Notes: generated from the letters alone by a model not told the origin. A stretch of DNA of 14,437 bases from Pseudomonadota bacterium (GCA_963205465.1 CAUJKG010000267.1:1-14437); one strand, 5' to 3'. Counted from the stretch's first letter, positions 7,118 to 14,057 are shown. Numbers and translations: made by a program.

Positions 7118-8083
7118 CTATTCCCTCGTTACGGGTCGCAGGCTGCCGCCGGCGCTTCTGCGCTTGTCTTGTGCGGCGACCAGCCGCTCCATCTTGCGCA
7201 GGTCGATATCCTGCAATTGCAGCGCCGTATCGACCCAGATTTCGACGATATCGCGCAGCTCTTCGAACGGTAGCGGTTGGGCCTTCCGCCGCGCTTCATA
7301 GACCGCGCATTGCGAAGTGAAACGGCGGCCGCGCCCGGACAGATACTCGCGCAGCGCCGTTTCGCCCTGTCCAGATTCGGCGAGCAGGTTGACGATGCCC
7401 ATCTCGTAGAGCTCCTCGGCGTCATAAACCTTGCCGCTGAGGATCATCCGCTCCGCGCGCGCGGCATCCAGTTTCCGGCTGAGCAGGCTATAGGCGCCCA
7501 TGCCGGGAAAGAGGTTGAACAGGATTTCCGGAAAGCCGAACTTCGCGTGCCGTTCGGCAACGACGAAATCGCAGGCCAGCGCAGATTCGAAACCGCCGCC
7601 CAGCGCATCGCCTTGCACCAGCGCAACCGTCATCAACGGCACGTCGAGACCGACGGCGTTGGCATGCAGCACCTCGATGCAGGCGCGGGCATAGGCCATC
7701 AAACCATGCCGGTTCTGCGAGCGGATATGACGCGCGAGCAGCGTAAGGTCGCCGCCGAGGTTGAAAATACCGGGGATCTTCGAGGCCAGCACGAAATATT
7801 GCACCGGCTTGTCGGCGTTGGCGCGGGCTTCGGCGCTTTCTTTCTTGATGGCTTGCTGAAGCGTATCGAGGTCGCGCAGGAGCCCGGGCGTGAAGCTCGG
7901 CCGTCCCGCCGGCTTCATGTAGCACCAGCAGGCGCGCGTCTGCGCATCGAACTCGACTTCCAGATCCGAAAAGCGCTGATTGTGGAACTTGGTCTGCGCC
8001 GGCGGCATCGGGTACGCGTCGCCGTAATTCTCCGGCGGTACGAACCAGGGATTCGAAATCAGGGTGTATTTCGGCAGGTTCAT
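7118..8083 (-). CDS. rpfF: RpfF-type crotonase, diffusible signal factor (DSF) synthase
   Basis: A 321-residue crotonase-fold protein whose motifs match Xanthomonas RpfF rather than ordinary hydratases: IFNLGGDLTLL (106-116), ALVQGDALGGGFESALACD (154-172), FPEILFNLFPGMGAYSLL (184-201) and EIWVDTALQL (281-290) near the end. Glu166 and Glu186 are 20 residues apart, equivalent to RpfF Glu141 and Glu161. RpfF dehydrates 3-hydroxyacyl-ACP and releases cis-2-unsaturated fatty acids as quorum signals; the chain length made here is not predictable. Compared with Xanthomonas RpfF there is an N-terminal extension of about 30-35 residues. Start: ATG 8083, with TAGGGAC about 14 nt upstream; a TTG at 8137 could add 18 residues with no better signal. 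It is convergent with rpfC and divergent from cpaB. RpfC is known to restrain RpfF through its receiver in Xanthomonas; whether that holds here is unknown. Confidence 0.9.
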   Translation of the reverse strand: MNLPKYTLISNPWFVPPENYGDAYPMPPAQTKFHNQRFSDLEVEFDAQTRACWCYMKPAGRPSFTPGLLRDLDTLQQAIKKESAEARANADKPVQYFVLASKIPGIFNLGGDLTLLARHIRSQNRHGLMAYARACIEVLHANAVGLDVPLMTVALVQGDALGGGFESALACDFVVAERHAKFGFPEILFNLFPGMGAYSLLSRKLDAARAERMILSGKVYDAEELYEMGIVNLLAESGQGETALREYLSGRGRRFTSQCAVYEARRKAQPLPFEELRDIVEIWVDTALQLQDIDLRKMERLVAAQDKRRSAGGSLRPVTRE

Positions 8084-8204
8084 GGCTACGCGGGTCCCTA
8101 CGCAACAGACATGCCCGGACAGCGCGAAAACGGCCAAAGAAGCAAGAAGGCCAATTTAGTTCTCGATGCGGATTTCTCCCGCACCATGTCCGCCGCCGAA
8201 CGAG

Positions 8205-8210
8205 ATCATA
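8205..8210 (-). promoter_or_regulatory. Possible -10 box of rpfF
   Basis: Read on the minus strand, TATGAT matches the sigma-70 -10 consensus at five of six positions and lies about 120 nt before the rpfF ATG. The expected -35 position has GCTTAT, a poor match, so an activator or another sigma factor would be needed. Confidence 0.3.
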
Positions 8211-8225
8211 TTAACGCATTGTTCA
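8211..8225. promoter_or_regulatory. CtrA-like box TTAA-N7-TTCA
   Basis: TTAA (8211-8214), seven bases, then TTCA (8222-8225) differs at one position from the alphaproteobacterial CtrA consensus TTAA-N7-TTAA. It abuts the possible -10 of rpfF and lies upstream of cpaB. CtrA controls pilus genes in Caulobacter. A single near-match can occur by chance. Confidence 0.3.
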
Positions 8226-8262
8226 CCATAAGCGCGGGCTTTCGCTTTCCATGGTTAACAGG

Positions 8263-8288
8263 CCTCCGCTGGCGGGGTTGCGCGGAGG
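8263..8288 (+). promoter_or_regulatory. Hairpin in the cpaB upstream region
   Basis: CCTCCGC (8263-8269) and GCGGAGG (8282-8288) form a perfect 7-bp stem around a 12-nt loop. There is no T-run, so it is not a simple terminator. It could be an operator or an mRNA leader stem. Confidence 0.3.
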
Positions 8289-8293
8289 TTCCG

Positions 8294-8305
8294 ACCCGCG
8301 CGGGT
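8294..8305. promoter_or_regulatory. 12-bp perfect palindrome ACCCGCGCGGGT
   Basis: A perfect self-complementary 12-mer located six bases after the 8263-8288 hairpin and about 200 nt before cpaB. Its size suits a dimeric regulator. In a GC-rich genome, CG-rich palindromes are not rare, so this is only a candidate. Confidence 0.25.
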
Positions 8306-8503
8306 GGCGTGAATCCTTTGTGAGCGCTGACCCGCGGCTTGGCCTCTAATTCGTTTCAATTGCGGCTTGGTAACGGAGTGAAAAGCATAGGTATCGTTGC
8401 CCTGCCGGGATGATTCAATTGTAGGGAAACCCTGCACCGATTTCATACGGGAGATACGGCTTACTGGGGCACGAAAAGAAGTTCCGGTTGCGGAGTTCAG
8501 CCC

Positions 8504-9379
8504 TTGCGTATCAGTGCCGTCCTGATGATCGTCGTCGCACTCGTCTTTGGTGCGCTTGCGGTGTTCGTCGCGCAATCCTGGCTTAACAGTCAGAACCATG
8601 CCCGCCAGCAGAATGTTCCGGCGCCCGTCGCGGTAAAAACGCGATCCATCGTGGTCGCGAGTGCGCCGCTGCGCTTCGGCGTGGAACTCAATCAGCGCGG
8701 ACTTCGCGAAGTGCCCTGGCCGGAAAATGCCGTGCCGGATGGCGCCTTCACGTCGATCGAGGCCCTGCTTGCCTCGGGCAAGCGCATGGTGCTCTCCGCG
8801 ATCGCGGAGAACGAGCCGATCCTGGCTTCCAAGATCACCGGACCCGGCCAGCGCGCGACGCTTTCGGCTGTGCTGACGCCGGGCATGAAAGCCGTGACGG
8901 TTCGGGTGAACGATATCGATGGTGTTGCCGGGTTCGTGCTGCCGGGTGATCGGGTCGATATTTTTCTGACCCGCAATCAAAGCGGCGACAAAGCCGGCAC
9001 CAGCAGTTCGGACGTGGTGTTGCAGAACGTGCGCGTGCTCGCGATCGATCAGATCGCCGATGATCGCATGGACAAACCGGCGGTCGTGAAAGCGGTCACG
9101 CTCGAAGTCGAAATGGCCGATGGCCAGAAAATTTCGCTCGCCGCTTCGTTGGGCCAGCTCACGCTGGCGCTGCGCAAGGCAGGCGATCTCGTGGCGCAGG
9201 CTGCGCGGCAGATCACGGCAGAGGATCTTGGAAAGCCGCAGAAGAAGAACGCGCCGAATGGGAATTATTCGACGATCACCGTCACGCGCGGCGCAAAAAA
9301 AGAAAACTACAGCGTCCCTGCGGAAGCGGTCGCGTTGCCGTTGACCAGCAGCGCCGTTCATCAGGGGGTCACCCGCTAG
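8504..9379 (+). CDS. cpaB: Tad/Flp pilus assembly protein CpaB (RcpC)
   Basis: A 291-residue protein with one N-terminal membrane anchor or uncleaved signal (residues about 5-25, VLMIVVALVFGALAVFVAQSW). A SAF-type domain follows at about 45-110 (VASAPLRFGVELNQRGLREVPWP, then EPILASKIT), then the CpaB/RcpC core with TPGMKAVTVRVNDIDGVAGFVLPGDRVDIFLTR. CpaB is a periplasmic component of the Tad machine thought to work with the secretin. Start: TTG 8504 with GGAG at 8492-8495, 8 nt upstream; this start gives the complete membrane anchor and no better codon lies nearby. It is the first gene of the visible Tad operon. In many alphaproteobacteria the pilin and prepilin peptidase gene cpaA come before cpaB, but here rpfF is the upstream neighbour. 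Confidence 0.93.
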   Translation: MRISAVLMIVVALVFGALAVFVAQSWLNSQNHARQQNVPAPVAVKTRSIVVASAPLRFGVELNQRGLREVPWPENAVPDGAFTSIEALLASGKRMVLSAIAENEPILASKITGPGQRATLSAVLTPGMKAVTVRVNDIDGVAGFVLPGDRVDIFLTRNQSGDKAGTSSSDVVLQNVRVLAIDQIADDRMDKPAVVKAVTLEVEMADGQKISLAASLGQLTLALRKAGDLVAQAARQITAEDLGKPQKKNAPNGNYSTITVTRGAKKENYSVPAEAVALPLTSSAVHQGVTR

Positions 9380-9390
9380 ATAGCGGGGAC
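9368..9390 (+). promoter_or_regulatory. Intercistronic hairpin at the cpaB stop codon
   Basis: GTC plus CCCGCT (9368-9376, with A9371 bulged) pairs with AGCGGG plus GAC (9382-9390) around the loop AGA/AGAT, giving nine pairs. It spans the cpaB TAG and ends 15 nt before the cpaC start. There is no T-run. It could affect mRNA stability or relative expression of the two genes. Confidence 0.35.
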
Positions 9391-9405
9391 ATGGGGGCTT
9401 AGAGC

Positions 9406-10851
9406 GTGAACAAGAAAAATGGAAACGGGATCGGCTGCATGCTGCTGAAGCGTGCCACGGTCTCCTTGCTCGCAGCACTGCTTGCATTGACGGGTCCGCT
9501 TTCGGCCATTTTGTCGAATCCGGCGCTCGCGCAGGCGAACATGCGGGTCGTGAAAATCTCGCCGACCCAGCGCACCACGCAGGTGCTGGTCGCGCTCGGC
9601 AAATCCGAGAATGTGCGCACGAGCACCGGCTTTGTCGATGTTGTAGTTGGCGATCCGGAAATCGCCGACGTGATGCCGCTCACCAACCAGACGCTTTCGG
9701 TGCTCGGCCGCAAGGTCGGGCTCACCCGGATTTCGGTTTATGGCGAAGGCAAGCAGCTCGTCGGCGTCTTCGACGTCGAGGTCTCGCATGACACCGCCGC
9801 CATCGCCGGCGCGATCCGCACGCAATATCCGGAATCGAAAATCCGCGTATCGACCGTCAACGGCCGGATCATGCTCTCCGGAGTGGCGCCGGATGCCGTG
9901 ACGCTCGACAAGGTGCTGCAATTCGCCAAGCAGTTCAGCCCGGACGTGATCAACTCGGTCAGCGTGGCGCAGCCGCAGCAGGTGCTGCTCGAGGTCCGCT
10001 TTATCGAGGCATCGCGCAATGCGGGCCGCGAACTTGGCGTGAACTGGGAAGTCACGGGCAACAACCTCGCGGCTATCGCCGGCACGGCGGGAATGCTCTC
10101 CGGCGCGCAGCCTTTCGGCGCGCTGATCGGCCGCCTCGTGGACCGCGGCGTGAAGGTGGATGCCATGATCAGCGCGCTCGAACAGCGCGGGGTCGCGCGA
10201 CGTCTTGCCGAGCCGAACCTGGTTGCGCTCTCCGGTGACACCGCGAGCTTTCTGGCGGGCGGCGAGTTTCCGTTTCCGGTTGCGTCCCAGTTGAACCAGG
10301 TAACGGTGCAGTTCAAGAAGTTCGGCGTCGGCCTCGCATTCACGCCGACCGTGCTCTCGCATGGCCTGATCAATCTGAAGATCGAGCCCGAAGTCAGCCA
10401 GCTCGACCCGACCAACGCGGTGCAGGTCGGCGGCATTTCGGTGCCGAGCCTGATCGTGCGCCGCGCGAGTACGACCATCGAACTCCGCGACGGGCAGAGC
10501 TTCGCGATTGCCGGTCTCTTGCAGTCGGTGAACAGCACTTCGGCCGATCAACTGCCGTGGCTTGCGGACGTGCCGGTGCTCGGCTCGCTGTTTCGCTCCG
10601 CTTCTTATCAGAAGAAGGAAACCGACCTCGTCATCATCGTGACGCCGCGGCTCGTGCGTCCGGCGCGCCCCGGTGACGTATTGCGCACGCCGCTCGATGC
10701 CACCACGCCGCCGAACGACAGCGATCTGTTCCTCTACGGCAAGATGGAAATGAAGCCATCCGATATCCGCAAACTCTATGGGCCGACGGCGCGCCGTCCC
10801 CATGTCGGCCATCAGCTCGATTTCCCGGAGGTCACCGCCAATGTCCGCTAA
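9406..10851 (+). CDS. cpaC: Tad/Flp pilus outer-membrane secretin CpaC (RcpA)
   Basis: A 481-residue exported protein. The signal peptide spans about residues 1-44 (Lys15-Arg16, a hydrophobic core, then NPALAQA). Next is the pilus-formation N-terminal domain (MRVVKISPTQRTTQVLVALGK, about 46-120), then a BON-like stretch (about 130-185; VSTVNGRIMLSGVAPDAVTLDKV). The secretin domain runs from about 195 to 425: VLLEVRFIEASRNAGRELGVNW, GGEFPFPV at 285-292, GVGLAFTPTVL, STTIELRDGQSFAIAGLL, WLADVPVLGSLFRS and TDLVIIVTPRLVRP. It forms the outer-membrane pore for the pilus. Start: GTG 9406 with a G-rich tract ending 8 nt before it. ATG 9439 (Met12) is a real alternative and still leaves a usable signal peptide. 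Its last 11 nt overlap the next gene. Confidence 0.94.
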   Translation: MNKKNGNGIGCMLLKRATVSLLAALLALTGPLSAILSNPALAQANMRVVKISPTQRTTQVLVALGKSENVRTSTGFVDVVVGDPEIADVMPLTNQTLSVLGRKVGLTRISVYGEGKQLVGVFDVEVSHDTAAIAGAIRTQYPESKIRVSTVNGRIMLSGVAPDAVTLDKVLQFAKQFSPDVINSVSVAQPQQVLLEVRFIEASRNAGRELGVNWEVTGNNLAAIAGTAGMLSGAQPFGALIGRLVDRGVKVDAMISALEQRGVARRLAEPNLVALSGDTASFLAGGEFPFPVASQLNQVTVQFKKFGVGLAFTPTVLSHGLINLKIEPEVSQLDPTNAVQVGGISVPSLIVRRASTTIELRDGQSFAIAGLLQSVNSTSADQLPWLADVPVLGSLFRSASYQKKETDLVIIVTPRLVRPARPGDVLRTPLDATTPPNDSDLFLYGKMEMKPSDIRKLYGPTARRPHVGHQLDFPEVTANVR

Positions 10852-11161
10852 AGTCCTGGCGCCGCTCGGCGTGACGCTCGCGCTTTCGGTCGGCTTATCG
10901 GCCTGCGCGGACATCTATTACGACCGCCGCGATGCAATTCATCTCTCCGCCGGCGATGCCAATGCCAGCAACATCGCGGTTCACACCATCGATCCCTGGC
11001 CGCGTCACGCGGCCAACCGCGATATCCTGACCAACGGCGAAAAGATTCAGCCTGCCATCCAGCGTTACAAGGAAGGCAAGGTCACGCCGCCGCGCGGGTT
11101 GGGCACCAGTTCGATCCAGATCAACGCGAGCCCTGCGGCTGCACCCGCGGTTTCCCAGTAG
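10841..11161 (+). CDS. Short lipoprotein in the cpaD position of the Tad operon
   Basis: A 106-residue predicted lipoprotein. A signal peptide ends in the lipobox LSAC (residues 19-22), so the mature protein starts at Cys22. The rest, DIYYDRRDAIHLSAGDANASNIAVHTIDPWP and then NGEKIQPAIQRYKEGKVTPP, is short and probably largely extended, with an Ala/Pro-rich tail. Start: ATG 10841 with GGAGG at 10827-10831; it overlaps cpaC by 11 nt, so translation is probably coupled. Its place after cpaC is where cpaD normally sits, but CpaD proteins are usually about 200-250 residues. It is either a reduced CpaD analogue or a distinct small pilus lipoprotein (a pilotin-like role for the secretin is a guess). 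I recall similar small proteins in Tad clusters of Bradyrhizobium relatives. Confidence 0.82.
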   Translation: MSAKVLAPLGVTLALSVGLSACADIYYDRRDAIHLSAGDANASNIAVHTIDPWPRHAANRDILTNGEKIQPAIQRYKEGKVTPPRGLGTSSIQINASPAAAPAVSQ

Positions 11162-11201
11162 CAGTCGAGCGCATCGGCCTAGAATTTCCAGGCTTTCTGG
11201 A

Positions 11202-11224
11202 CGCGCGCGCTTTTTCCGCGCGCG
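11202..11224. promoter_or_regulatory. CG-alternating hairpin after the small lipoprotein gene
   Basis: CGCGCGCG (11202-11209) pairs with CGCGCGCG (11217-11224) around the 7-nt loop CTTTTTC. It lies 40 nt after the lipoprotein stop. The T-run is in the loop, not after the stem, so it is not a standard terminator. A second stem, TGCTTC/GAAGCA, sits at 11242-11262. Together they suggest partial termination or mRNA processing inside the operon. The rest of the 246-nt gap 11162-11407 holds no gene I can support. Confidence 0.35.
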
Positions 11225-11407
11225 ATTCCGGCATGACGTTTTGCTTCGCTTGCGCGGAAGCAGCGCATCTTTCGAAATTCCAAAGCGGATCGCTCAACTT
11301 CTATTCAATTCAATGGCTCAATTTCATCGGGTCGAAAGACGTTCGCGATAGAAAGAGCAGCACATAAATAAGTCCGCGATAAATGCGGCTAAGACCCAGG
11401 GGATCTG

Positions 11408-12619
11408 GTGGACGCGAACATGAATGACCTGAGCAAAAAGAGCGGCACGACGCATGTCGTGACGATCTCGTCGGACAAAGAATTCCGGCGCATGGTCGAA
11501 AGCACCTTCGCTTCGCAGTTGCAGATATCGCTTGCCGTGCTGGAAAGCGATCTCACGCAGATCGAAGCGGTGCAGCTCGAAGACGCTTCCGTCGTTATCG
11601 TCGATCTCGACGCGGCGAATGAAACGCAAGTTGCGGCACTCGCCCGCCTCACTGCGACGCCTGGCAGTGCACCGGCGGTCGTGGTGACGCAGTTTTTTGA
11701 CGAGAGCATCGCGCGGCGTCTTCTGCAAATCCGCGTCGCCGATTTCCTGGTCAAGCCAGTGGCGCCGATCGAACTCGTGCGCGCTTGCGCGCGCGCCGCG
11801 CGCACGCCGGCGCAAGGCGAGGCGGTAAGCGAGGCCGAGATTTTCACGTTTCTGCCGTCCGCCGGCGGTGTCGGCGTCACCTCCATTGCGATTCAATCGG
11901 CGCTGCTGTTGCAGGGCTCGACCCGCGGCGGCTCCTCGACCTGTCTGGTGGATCTGGACTTCCAGCACGGCGCCGTCGCCGATTATCTCGATCTCGAACC
12001 GCGGCTCGACTTGAGCGAGATCGAACCGCGGCCCGAGCGGCTCGACCGGCATCTTCTTGAAATCATGCTGACGCAGCATTCCTCGGGGCTTTCGGTGATT
12101 GCCGCACCTAACCGCCCGGCGGAAATGCGCTCGTTCGATCCGGTGATGGTGACGAGGCTGCTCGATCTCGTCTCCTCGCACTTCCGCTATGTCGTGATCG
12201 ACATGCCCCGCACCTGGTTTCCCTGGACCGACAGCGTGCTGCTCGGCTCCAACAATCTTTTCATCGTCAGCGAAATGACGATCCCGGGCTTGCGCCACGC
12301 CAAGAAACTGGTCGGCGCGATTCATGAGCGGCTGGGCGAGAACGCCAAGCCTAAAGTGATCGTGAACCGCTTCGAGTCGCGCATGTTCGTTCCGGGCTTG
12401 AGCCAGAGCGACATCGAAGGCGCGCTCGGTAATGCTTTTGCGGGAACGCTGCCGAATAATTTCCGCGTCGTGCGTGAAGCGATCGATCGCGGCATTCCGC
12501 TCGAAGAGGTCAAGCCCGGCAACAATGTCGTGCTCTCGCTGAAGAAGCTGATCCTGCCGGCGGCGAAAGATGTGAAGCAGGGCAGCATGCTGTCGCGGCT
12601 GCTGCGGAAAGCAGGATAG
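11408..12619 (+). CDS. cpaE: Tad pilus assembly/localisation protein CpaE (TadZ), pseudo-receiver plus ParA-like ATPase
   Basis: A 403-residue cytoplasmic protein. Residues about 14-135 form an atypical receiver: VVTISSD in place of the acidic pair, VVIVDLD at the phospho-acceptor strand, and VADFLVKPVAP with the conserved lysine. Residues about 145-390 form a MinD/ParA-like domain (CLVDLDFQHGAVADYLDLEP, YVVIDMPRTW, KVIVNRFES). The nucleotide-binding loop reads SAGGVGVTS (AGGVGVT at 152-158), so both lysines of the deviant Walker A are missing. TadZ/CpaE proteins mark the pole for Tad assembly, and some are poor or non-ATPases. Start: GTG 11408 with AGGGGA at 11398-11403; ATG 11420 (Met5) is an alternative with the same domains. 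It is preceded by a 246-nt gap and followed by cpaF after 5 nt. Confidence 0.92.
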   Translation: MDANMNDLSKKSGTTHVVTISSDKEFRRMVESTFASQLQISLAVLESDLTQIEAVQLEDASVVIVDLDAANETQVAALARLTATPGSAPAVVVTQFFDESIARRLLQIRVADFLVKPVAPIELVRACARAARTPAQGEAVSEAEIFTFLPSAGGVGVTSIAIQSALLLQGSTRGGSSTCLVDLDFQHGAVADYLDLEPRLDLSEIEPRPERLDRHLLEIMLTQHSSGLSVIAAPNRPAEMRSFDPVMVTRLLDLVSSHFRYVVIDMPRTWFPWTDSVLLGSNNLFIVSEMTIPGLRHAKKLVGAIHERLGENAKPKVIVNRFESRMFVPGLSQSDIEGALGNAFAGTLPNNFRVVREAIDRGIPLEEVKPGNNVVLSLKKLILPAAKDVKQGSMLSRLLRKAG

Positions 12620-12624
12620 AACCG

Positions 12625-14052
12625 ATGACGATCCTGGGTCGTTTCTCGAGCCGTGCCGCCGCTTCCCAGCCTGCCGCTCCCGTTCCGGTCGAAGCGGCGC
12701 CGCAACTCGTGCCCTCGCTCCTCGATAATCTTGCCAACACGCCGGAGCCCGAGCCCGCGGGCGCACAGAATCTCCTGCTCACGAACCGGATGCTGGACGC
12801 CAAGGTGCGCCTGCATCGCAAGGTGATCGAGGAGTTCAATCTTTCGGCGATGGAAAAACTTCCCGAGGAGGAAGTCCGCCGCCAGGTCCATGCACTGGTC
12901 TCGCAGTTCACGCGATCCGAACGCATCGCGCTGAACGGAAACGAGCTCGATGATTTCGTGAGCGAGATCATCGACGAGATGACCGGCCTCGGGCCGATCG
13001 AGCCGCTCTTAAAAGATCCGACCATCAACGACATTCTCATCAACGGTCCCGAATGCGTCTTCGTCGAGCGTCTCGGCATGCTGGAGGCGACCCCGGTGCG
13101 CTTCAAGGACGAGCCGCATCTGTTGCGCATCGTGAACAAGATCGTCGCCGCGGTCGGCCGCCGCGTGGACGAGTCACATCCCTTGTGCGACGCGCGCCTG
13201 CTCGACGGCTCCCGTGTCAACGTCGCGATCCGGCCGATCGCGGTCGATGGCCCGCTGGTTTCCATCCGCAAATTCTCGAAGAAGCCCTTCAACCTCAACA
13301 AGCTCATCGATATCGGCGCGATCCGCCCGCCGATGGCCGAAGTACTTGCGGCCGCGGTGAAAGCGAGGGTGACGCTCCTGATTTCCGGCGGCACCGGCTC
13401 CGGCAAGACTACGATGTTGAACGCGCTCTCCGCCTTCATCTCGGAGAAGGAGCGTCTCGTCACCATCGAGGACGCCGCGGAGTTGCAGCTGCAGCAGCCG
13501 CATGTCGGCCGCATGGAAACGCGGCCCCCGAATATCGAAGGCAAAGGCGAAATCCGTCAGCGCGAACTCGTGAAGAATGCGCTGCGTATGCGTCCAGACC
13601 GCATCATTCTCGGCGAGTGCCGGGGCGAGGAAGCTTTCGACATGTTGCAGGCCATGAACACCGGTCACGAAGGCTCGATGGCGACGATCCATGCCAACGC
13701 GCCGCGCGAGGCGATCTCGCGCCTCGAACAGATGATCGGCATGGCGGGCATGCCGATGACGATCGCGAGCATTCGCGGCCAGATCGCTTCCGCCGTCCGC
13801 ATGATCGTGCAGTTGCAGCGCCTCTCCGACGGCAAGCGCAAGGTGACGAGCATCGCCGAGATCACCGGCATGGAAGGCGATATTCTGCAGATGCAGGAAA
13901 TCTATAAATACGTGCGTACCGGCACCGCCGCCGATGGCACGGTGGAGGGCCATTTCCAGGCGACCGGTGTGCGGCCGCGCTTTCTCGCCGATCTGGTCGC
14001 GCGCGGCATCAACATTCCCGGCGCCTATTTCGATCCGGCGCAGGCTTTGTGA
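12625..14052 (+). CDS. cpaF: Tad pilus secretion ATPase CpaF (TadA)
   Basis: A 475-residue type II/IV secretion hexameric ATPase that powers Flp pilus assembly at the inner membrane. Residues about 1-60 are a variable Pro/Ala-rich tail. The N-terminal domain follows at about 90-220 (NGNELDDFVSEIIDEMTGLG, DPTINDILINGP, DARLLDGSRVNVAIRP, VSIRKFSKKP). The Walker A is GGTGSGKTT at 255-263 with Lys261. The Walker B region is RIILGECRGEEAFDML with Glu331, followed by NTGHEGSMATIHAN with the conserved histidines. All key motifs look intact. The start ATG 12625 follows AGGA at 12613-12616, 8 nt upstream and overlapping the cpaE stop. The 3' end overlaps or abuts tadB. Confidence 0.96.
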   Translation: MTILGRFSSRAAASQPAAPVPVEAAPQLVPSLLDNLANTPEPEPAGAQNLLLTNRMLDAKVRLHRKVIEEFNLSAMEKLPEEEVRRQVHALVSQFTRSERIALNGNELDDFVSEIIDEMTGLGPIEPLLKDPTINDILINGPECVFVERLGMLEATPVRFKDEPHLLRIVNKIVAAVGRRVDESHPLCDARLLDGSRVNVAIRPIAVDGPLVSIRKFSKKPFNLNKLIDIGAIRPPMAEVLAAAVKARVTLLISGGTGSGKTTMLNALSAFISEKERLVTIEDAAELQLQQPHVGRMETRPPNIEGKGEIRQRELVKNALRMRPDRIILGECRGEEAFDMLQAMNTGHEGSMATIHANAPREAISRLEQMIGMAGMPMTIASIRGQIASAVRMIVQLQRLSDGKRKVTSIAEITGMEGDILQMQEIYKYVRTGTAADGTVEGHFQATGVRPRFLADLVARGINIPGAYFDPAQAL

Positions 14053-14057
14053 GCGCG

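Larger units (their letters stand above)
8084..8503. other. Divergent rpfF-cpaB intergenic region
   Basis: These 420 bases hold no gene I can support, and notably no Flp pilin. They must carry the promoters of rpfF (minus) and of the Tad operon (plus). Visible elements are a TATGAT -10-like box for rpfF, a TTAA-N7-TTCA site, a 7-bp hairpin and a 12-bp palindrome, each annotated separately. A small AGGGAAACCCT hairpin lies at 8423-8433. No good -35/-10 pair was found for cpaB. Confidence 0.6.

Noticed and set aside
8305..8325. Possible sigma-54 promoter (TGGCGTG ... TTTG) before cpaB
   Set aside because: The -12 GC is absent at the required spacing, so it does not meet the GG-N10-GC rule.
8084..8503. 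Searched for a small Flp pilin gene upstream of cpaB
   Set aside because: No short frame with the prepilin pattern (a short basic leader, then Glu-Tyr within a hydrophobic helix) was found on either strand.
11233..11367. 44-codon ORF starting ATGACGTTT in the gap before cpaE
   Set aside because: No ribosome binding site, no recognisable protein feature, and it contains the TGCTTC/GAAGCA stem; most likely chance.
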